Source of the DNA: Labilithrix sp.
Lineage (GTDB): Bacteria > Myxococcota_A > Polyangia > Polyangiales > Polyangiaceae
Direction of reading: 5' to 3'
Length of the DNA stretch: 64,000 nucleotides
NCBI GenBank assembly: GCA_019637195.1
Contig: JAHBWA010000014.1
Coordinates: 38,590 to 102,589 of the forward strand
Below the pieces are notes generated by a model that saw nothing but the letters and a program-made list of their open reading frames with translations, had not been told where the DNA came from and did not search any database. A program made the translations under genes and the position numbers. How positions within the stretch are numbered: position 1 is the first letter of the stretch; the number at the start of each line of letters is the position of its first letter. Below, piece by piece: positions 60,024 to 64,000 of the stretch.

Positions 60024-61265
60024 TCAGGGCGCCGTCGGCGCGGGCGGAGGCGCGGGGTGACGCCAGTGCTCCGGTCGGACGCCGCTGCCGATGGCGCGGG
60101 CCACGAGCGCGCGCACGGGGCGGAAGGCGAGCACGCGCGGGAGCCATGACGGCGGCCGGACGACGCGCCCGTCGAGCACGCGTCGAATGACGCGGCGCTG
60201 GACGAGCAGCTGCGCGAGCTGCGTCGTCGCGGCCGGGTACCAGCGCCGCGCTTGCACGCGCGCGAGGTCGACCGTGCGGACGCGCCGCTTCCGGATCGGC
60301 TCGATCAGGACGTCTGCGGCGGCGACCGCGTCTTGCAGCGCGAGGTTGATGCCGACGCCGCCGACGGGGGACATCGCGTGCGCGGCGTCGCCGAGGAAGA
60401 GGAGGCCCGGGTAGAACCAGCGCGGGAGCTGGTTCACCTGGACGCGGAGCCCGCTCACGCGGGCCCAGTCGTCGAGGGCGTCGAGCCGGCCGTCGCGGAA
60501 GAACGGGGCCAGCTCGGCGAGGCTCGCGCGGAACGCGTCGAGCCCGCGCCCCTCGACGCGCTGGCGCTCTCCCTTCGGGATGAGGTACCCCACCTGCCAG
60601 TACGTGGCGCGATCGATCAGTACGAGCATGCGTCCTGGCCGCACGACGCCGAACGTCTCGTCGGGATCGCCCTCGCGGCGGGGGACGCGGAACCAGAGGA
60701 CGTCCATCGGCGCGCCGAGGTCGAGGACGCGCGCGCCGACGCGATCGCGCAGCACGGAGGCGCGGCCGTCGCAGGCGAACGTGACGTCGGCGCGGAGGCG
60801 CTTGGTCGCGCCGCCCTGACGGTAGACGACGCCCGCGGTGCGCGTCCCCTCCATCCACAGATCGACGACCTCGGCGCATGTCTCGAGGTGGAACGACGGG
60901 CATTCGCGCGCCTTGGCGGCGATGAGCTCGAGGAAGTCCCACTGGGGCATCATGTGGATGCAGCGATGCCGCCCGCGCAGCGCGGAGAGATCGGCGACGG
61001 TGAGCCACGCGCCGTTCACGTCGGCGTGCAGGCGGCGCACGACCTGGTGCGGGATCCGCTCGAGATCGTCGAGGAACCCGAGCTCTTCGACGAGCGTGAG
61101 GGTCGAAGGGTGGATCGTGTCGCCGCGGAAGTCGCGGAGGAAGTCCGCGTGCTTCTCGAGGACGGTCACGTCGATCCCGGCCCTCGCCAAGAGGAGCGCG
61201 AGCATCATGCCGGCGGGCCCTCCGCCGACGACACAACACGTGGTCGCTCGTGCCTCTCCGTTCAT
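60024..61265 (-). CDS. FAD-dependent monooxygenase, PHBH-like family
   Basis: 413 residues. Motifs of class A flavoprotein monooxygenases: CVVGGGPAGMMLALLLARAG (FAD dinucleotide), CDGRASVLRDRVG (DG motif) and FLGDAAHAMSPVGGVGINLALQDAVAAADVL (GD motif). A typical substrate is an aromatic or quinone-type compound, but none can be assigned. No metabolic cluster surrounds it. An Arg/Pro-rich C-terminus ends the protein. Confidence 0.87.
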   Translation of the reverse strand: MNGEARATTCCVVGGGPAGMMLALLLARAGIDVTVLEKHADFLRDFRGDTIHPSTLTLVEELGFLDDLERIPHQVVRRLHADVNGAWLTVADLSALRGRHRCIHMMPQWDFLELIAAKARECPSFHLETCAEVVDLWMEGTRTAGVVYRQGGATKRLRADVTFACDGRASVLRDRVGARVLDLGAPMDVLWFRVPRREGDPDETFGVVRPGRMLVLIDRATYWQVGYLIPKGERQRVEGRGLDAFRASLAELAPFFRDGRLDALDDWARVSGLRVQVNQLPRWFYPGLLFLGDAAHAMSPVGGVGINLALQDAVAAADVLIEPIRKRRVRTVDLARVQARRWYPAATTQLAQLLVQRRVIRRVLDGRVVRPPSWLPRVLAFRPVRALVARAIGSGVRPEHWRHPAPPPAPTAP

Positions 61266-61660
61266 CGCGTCGCCCTCCGCGCTGCTCGTGGAGCAACGGG
61301 AGTACCACGGCCCTGCTTCGGCGGATGCGCCGCGCGTGCCGACGCGCCGCGCCTAGACGGTGCGCCCCGAGCGCTTGCGCGAGCTCGAGCGCCGCGCCTG
61401 CCCAAGCGCGCCTGCAGAAGCGCCGCGTCTCGAGACGGAGGGCCGTGCGCCGCGCCTGCAGAAGCGCCGCGTCTCGAGCGGAAGGCCGTGCGCCGCGCGC
61501 GGTTCACGACACGCACGCGCGTGCGGTCCGGCGCGTGCGGTCCGGCGCGTGGGCCATCAGGGCGCTTGGCAGTAGGCGTCGTATCCGAGGAGCAGCCAGG
61601 TTGTCCCCGCTCCTCTGGGCCCTTGGATCCTGGAACGACGAACCCAGGGCTCCGCCCGCG
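61266..61660. other. Intergenic region with imperfect ~44-bp repeat
   Basis: 395 bp between the monooxygenase start and the anti-sigma-like gene's stop. It contains two imperfect 44-bp units at about 61410-61497 (GCCTGCAGAAGCGCCGCGTC ... GGCCGTGCGCCGC). A possible third remnant precedes it. Frames across the region have no codon bias and are not called. Confidence 0.5.
61410..61497. repeat. Imperfect ~44-bp direct repeat, two copies
   Basis: Each copy runs CCTGCAGAAGCGCCGCGTCT, a CGAG word, then GGCCGTGCGCCGC. Copy 1 starts near 61410 and copy 2 near 61455; they differ by small indels. Confidence 0.7.
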
Positions 61661-62545
61661 TCAGGGCCCGGCATCCCGCTTCTCTTCGAAGGGGAGCACC
61701 GCGCGGTCGACCGCGGAGCCGAAGATGCTGTTCGGATACGCGCGTCGAAATCGTGCGGCCCTCGCGAGCGCGCCCGCGCGCTCGCCGGAGAGCGCCAGCG
61801 CTTGAATCGCCAGGGCTTCGCGCTCTTCGGCGAGGCGGCCCCGCGGGAATCGCCTCGTGTGCTCGTCGGCGGCCGCGAGCGCGTCCACGGCTCGGCCTCG
61901 CGCGAGGGCCGTGCGTGCGGTGTCCACGAGCGCTCGCTCCTCATTCGGATCGCCCGGCGCCGGGCGCATCGCTGGCGCGGGCGCCGTCGCGACAGGCGCG
62001 CCGGAAGCTCCGCTCGAGGGCTCGGTGACCGGCAGCTCGCCCGGCGTGACGGTCGGGATCGGGGGCGACGCCGGCGGGGGGGGCACGGTCGCGACCGCGG
62101 AGACGGCGGGGGCAGGCGGGGCCTCGGAGCTCGCGTGATGCACCTCGCCGACCGCGACCCCACCACCGAACGCGATGGTCGCGACGAGCGCGGCGCCCTT
62201 CCAGCCGAGCGCCGCCGCGACTCCCGCCTTCGTGCCGGCGGCCGTAGCGCCGGCCGCTGTCGTAGCTCCGGCCGCCGTAGCGCCGGCTGCCGTCGTTGCG
62301 CCGGCGGCGGTAGTGCTGGTGGTGGCGGCGCTAGCGGTGCCGGCGGCGGCCGCGGTGGTGGCGCCAGCGGTGCCGGCGGCGGCCGCCGCTGACGCGAGGG
62401 CGCCGGTCGCGAGAGGCGCGAGGACGATCGCGGCCTGGATGCGCCGGAGGACGGCGTCACGCGCCGCGGAGTCTTCGGCGTACGCGCCGCGCTCGCGCGC
62501 GAAGAGCTCGCGGAGCTCCGGCTCGAGGGGCTCGAGGTCGCTCAT
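61661..62545 (-). CDS. Membrane-bound anti-sigma-like protein with Ala/Thr/Gly repeat linker
   Basis: 294 residues from ATG 62545, overlapping the sigma factor stop (ATGA). The N-terminal ~50 residues (DLEPLEPELRELFARERGAYAEDSAARDAVLRRI) are helical and cytosolic. An Ala/Thr/Gly repeat (TTAAGATAAGATTAAG-like) spans residues ~60-108. One membrane helix (GAALVATIAFGGGVAVGEV) is near 115-135. The periplasmic part is Pro/Ala-rich and ends in TPR-like helices (ALARGRAVDALAAADEHTRRFPRGRLAEEREALAIQAL). The order right after an ECF sigma gene suggests a membrane anti-sigma factor, though no ZAS domain is seen. Confidence 0.75.
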   Translation of the reverse strand: MSDLEPLEPELRELFARERGAYAEDSAARDAVLRRIQAAIVLAPLATGALASAAAAAGTAGATTAAAAGTASAATTSTTAAGATTAAGATAAGATTAAGATAAGTKAGVAAALGWKGAALVATIAFGGGVAVGEVHHASSEAPPAPAVSAVATVPPPPASPPIPTVTPGELPVTEPSSGASGAPVATAPAPAMRPAPGDPNEERALVDTARTALARGRAVDALAAADEHTRRFPRGRLAEEREALAIQALALSGERAGALARAARFRRAYPNSIFGSAVDRAVLPFEEKRDAGP

Positions 62546-63102
62546 GCCGTCACCTCCCGGTCGTTGCTCTCGGCGCGCTCGACGGCCCTCCGGAACGCGT
62601 CGCGCGCGAGCCGCACGCGCGACGAGACCGTGTTCGCCGGGATCCCGAGCTCGCTGGCGATCTCCCGCGCGGTGAACTCCTCGACGTCGTGCATCACGAG
62701 CGCGACGCGCTTGTCGAAGTCGAGGCTCTCGAGCGCCCGGAGCACCGTCCGCTTGGCGGAGAGCTTGTCGTTGAGCCGCGGGCTCTGGACGGCGAGATCC
62801 TCGTCGAGCGGTCGGCCGCGGTGCCACCCGAGCCGCCGGTAGTTGGACGCGAACCGGACGGCGAAGCCGAAGAGCCACGGCTTCTCGGCGCGCGCGCGAT
62901 CCCGCTCCGGCAACGCGTGATGGACCGCGAGGAAGAGCTCCTGCGCGACGTCGTTCACGTCCGCCTCGCGGACCCCCAGCCGCTGGAGCGTCCGGCAGAC
63001 GAAGCCGAAGTGCGCCGTGAAGAGCGCCTCGAGCTCGCGCGAGATCGTCGGTGCCGGCGTCATCTCCGCTTCTGATTGTGCGAAGCTCGCGAGATCCGTC
63101 AT
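62542..63102 (-). CDS. ECF RNA polymerase sigma factor
   Basis: 186 residues from ATG 63102, which overlaps the upstream stop (ATGA). Region 2 is ELEALFTAHFGFVCRTLQRLG...VNDVAQELFLAVHH and RFASNYRR. Region 4 is LDFDKRVALVMHDVEEFTAREIASELGIPANTVSSRVRLARDAFRRAVE. Both are intact. It directs RNA polymerase to a stress regulon. It is flanked by an envelope protein gene upstream and the anti-sigma-like gene downstream, all overlapping by 4 bp. Confidence 0.9.
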   Translation of the reverse strand: MTDLASFAQSEAEMTPAPTISRELEALFTAHFGFVCRTLQRLGVREADVNDVAQELFLAVHHALPERDRARAEKPWLFGFAVRFASNYRRLGWHRGRPLDEDLAVQSPRLNDKLSAKRTVLRALESLDFDKRVALVMHDVEEFTAREIASELGIPANTVSSRVRLARDAFRRAVERAESNDREVTA

Positions 63103-64000
63103 CGGAAGCGCGCCTCCACGCCGGCGCCGAAGGTCCCATTGACCGCCGGCGCCGTCCACGCCGGCTCGCCGTCGATGAAGAAGGTCGTGCGAATGAGCGG
63201 AATGCCGACCTCGACGTTGGCGCGGAGCGCCACGTCCGCCGTGATCGGCAGCGCGACACCAGCGCGCGCGCCGAGGCTGGCGAAGAGGGTCCCCTTGAGG
63301 CTCGGGCGGGTGACGTCGCGTGCCTTGGCCTGCAGGGTCCCCAGCGCGCCGACGGCGCAGAGCTGGACGATCCCCTTGTGCCCGCACGCGACGAGCGCGC
63401 CGGACAGCACGGACCAGTAGGCGCTGTCGAGCGCGGTGAGCTTCACGGCGTCCGGCGTCGCCTCTCCGCGCGCCTCGCCGGCGAGCGAGAGTCCGCGGTA
63501 CGCGAGGCCGACGCCGCCGCGGCCGCCGAGGGCGAGCCCCGCCGTGCGTCCGATCGCCACGGTGGCGTCGAGGTAGATGAGGGGAACGACGCGCGCGCGC
63601 TCGGCGGGCGCGTCCGCGGGCGGCGTCGGTCGCGCGGCGGCTTCGACCGGTCGGGACGGCGGCGGAGGTTGCGCGGGCGGCGGCGAAGGCGGCGGCGGTT
63701 CGTCCGGCGGGGCCGGCGCGGGTGAGGCCGCGACGGGATCGATCGCGATCGCGACGGTCGAGGCCACCGTCTCGGCGAGCGCGTCGCAGGTGGCCTCGTC
63801 GAGCACCCGCTTGCCGGTCGGCTTGCCGCCGCGCTCCGTCACGATCTCGGCGTGCGGGCGCTTGCGGCGCCCGTCGATGCGCACGCGGAACAGCCACGGC
63901 CCGCGCGCGTCGAACGGATCGTAGCCGAGGCGCGTCGCGATCTTGCGCCGGAGCTCGGTCTCGGAAGGGCACGCCCCCGACGGATCGTCGACGCCGTACA
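63099..64000 (-). CDS. Predicted outer-membrane beta-barrel-like protein (start lies outside window)
   Basis: The open frame continues past base 64000, so the N-terminus is missing. The visible part begins with a conserved-looking periplasmic module (DPSGACPSETELRRKIATRLGYDPFDARGPWLFRV), then a Pro-rich linker (DEPPPPSPPPAQPPPP) and about 170 residues with alternating hydrophobic strands (VVPLIYLDATVAIGR; GGRGGVGLAYRGLSLAGEARGE; LFASLGARAGVALPITADVALRANVEVGIPLIRTTFFI; GTFGAGVEARFR). The final strand ends in Phe-Arg, close to an outer-membrane C-terminal signature. It is coupled to the sigma gene. Confidence 0.75.
   Translation of the reverse strand, partial: YGVDDPSGACPSETELRRKIATRLGYDPFDARGPWLFRVRIDGRRKRPHAEIVTERGGKPTGKRVLDEATCDALAETVASTVAIAIDPVAASPAPAPPDEPPPPSPPPAQPPPPSRPVEAAARPTPPADAPAERARVVPLIYLDATVAIGRTAGLALGGRGGVGLAYRGLSLAGEARGEATPDAVKLTALDSAYWSVLSGALVACGHKGIVQLCAVGALGTLQAKARDVTRPSLKGTLFASLGARAGVALPITADVALRANVEVGIPLIRTTFFIDGEPAWTAPAVNGTFGAGVEARFR

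Overview
The window is very GC-rich, almost fully coding DNA from a single bacterial chromosome. It most resembles a myxobacterium (Myxococcota, probably Polyangia). The support is: MYXO-CTERM surface-sorting tails (848-880 inside the 39661-43839 protein, and the C-terminus of 17824-18942), many Cys-rich Asp/Ala-rich lipoproteins, a Ser/Thr kinase linked to TPR and beta-propeller secreted proteins, a PilZ protein, SUMF1-fold lipoproteins, and strong GC3 bias in all real genes. The genus cannot be fixed from the sequence.

Layout. 1-5472 (minus): zinc-ribbon, PQQ-like propeller, A-type Fe-S carrier, Gly/Pro-rich tail-anchored protein and a metallophosphoesterase cut by the left edge. 5931-11533 (plus): WalJ-like MBL hydrolase, YggX, a 1304-residue multi-cofactor flavoprotein and DUF2809. 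11612-18942: a vWA lipoprotein, DUF72 plus a catalytically degenerate GGT-like protein, ribosomal protein L28, N-formylglutamate amidohydrolase and a MYXO-CTERM alpha/beta hydrolase. 18956-22969 (minus): PilZ, then trpG-trpD-trpC overlapping by 4 bp each, then XerD. 23274-29334: a coiled-coil membrane protein, a CorC-type transporter, an orphan FliK/HrpP-like protein, DUF4178 and an M19 dipeptidase.

29429-33778 is the most coherent system: an Rrf2 regulator with a perfect palindrome at its promoter, then cysK, an E1-like adenylyltransferase, a CysO-type sulfur carrier ending in Gly-Gly, a 107-residue E1-arm-like fragment, cysM and a JAMM protease (Mec). This is a protein-thiocarboxylate route to cysteine in which the E1 enzyme lacks its N-terminal arm and a separate small gene carries an arm-like sequence.

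34013-45475 is mostly secreted or lipoprotein genes of unknown role, including a 1392-residue protein that looks like a MYXO-CTERM protein fused in frame to a second lipoprotein. 45490-47384 encodes a PfkB kinase and MTA phosphorylase. 47445-51110 is a kinase / TPR-like / propeller operon, followed by divergent lgt, which lipidates the many lipoproteins seen here. 52152-53757 is a repeat-rich, gene-poor zone. 53758-61265 holds a NodB deacetylase, a SUMF1-fold lipoprotein, an MmyB-type regulator divergent from DUF2834 with a palindromic operator, an MmcQ protein with an H1-like tail, an M15-like peptidase and an FAD monooxygenase. 61661-64000 (minus) is an overlapping envelope-protein / ECF sigma / membrane anti-sigma-like operon cut by the right edge.

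No rRNA, tRNA, CRISPR array, insertion sequence or prophage was found. Tandem repeats, both intergenic and inside gene tails, are the main non-coding structure.
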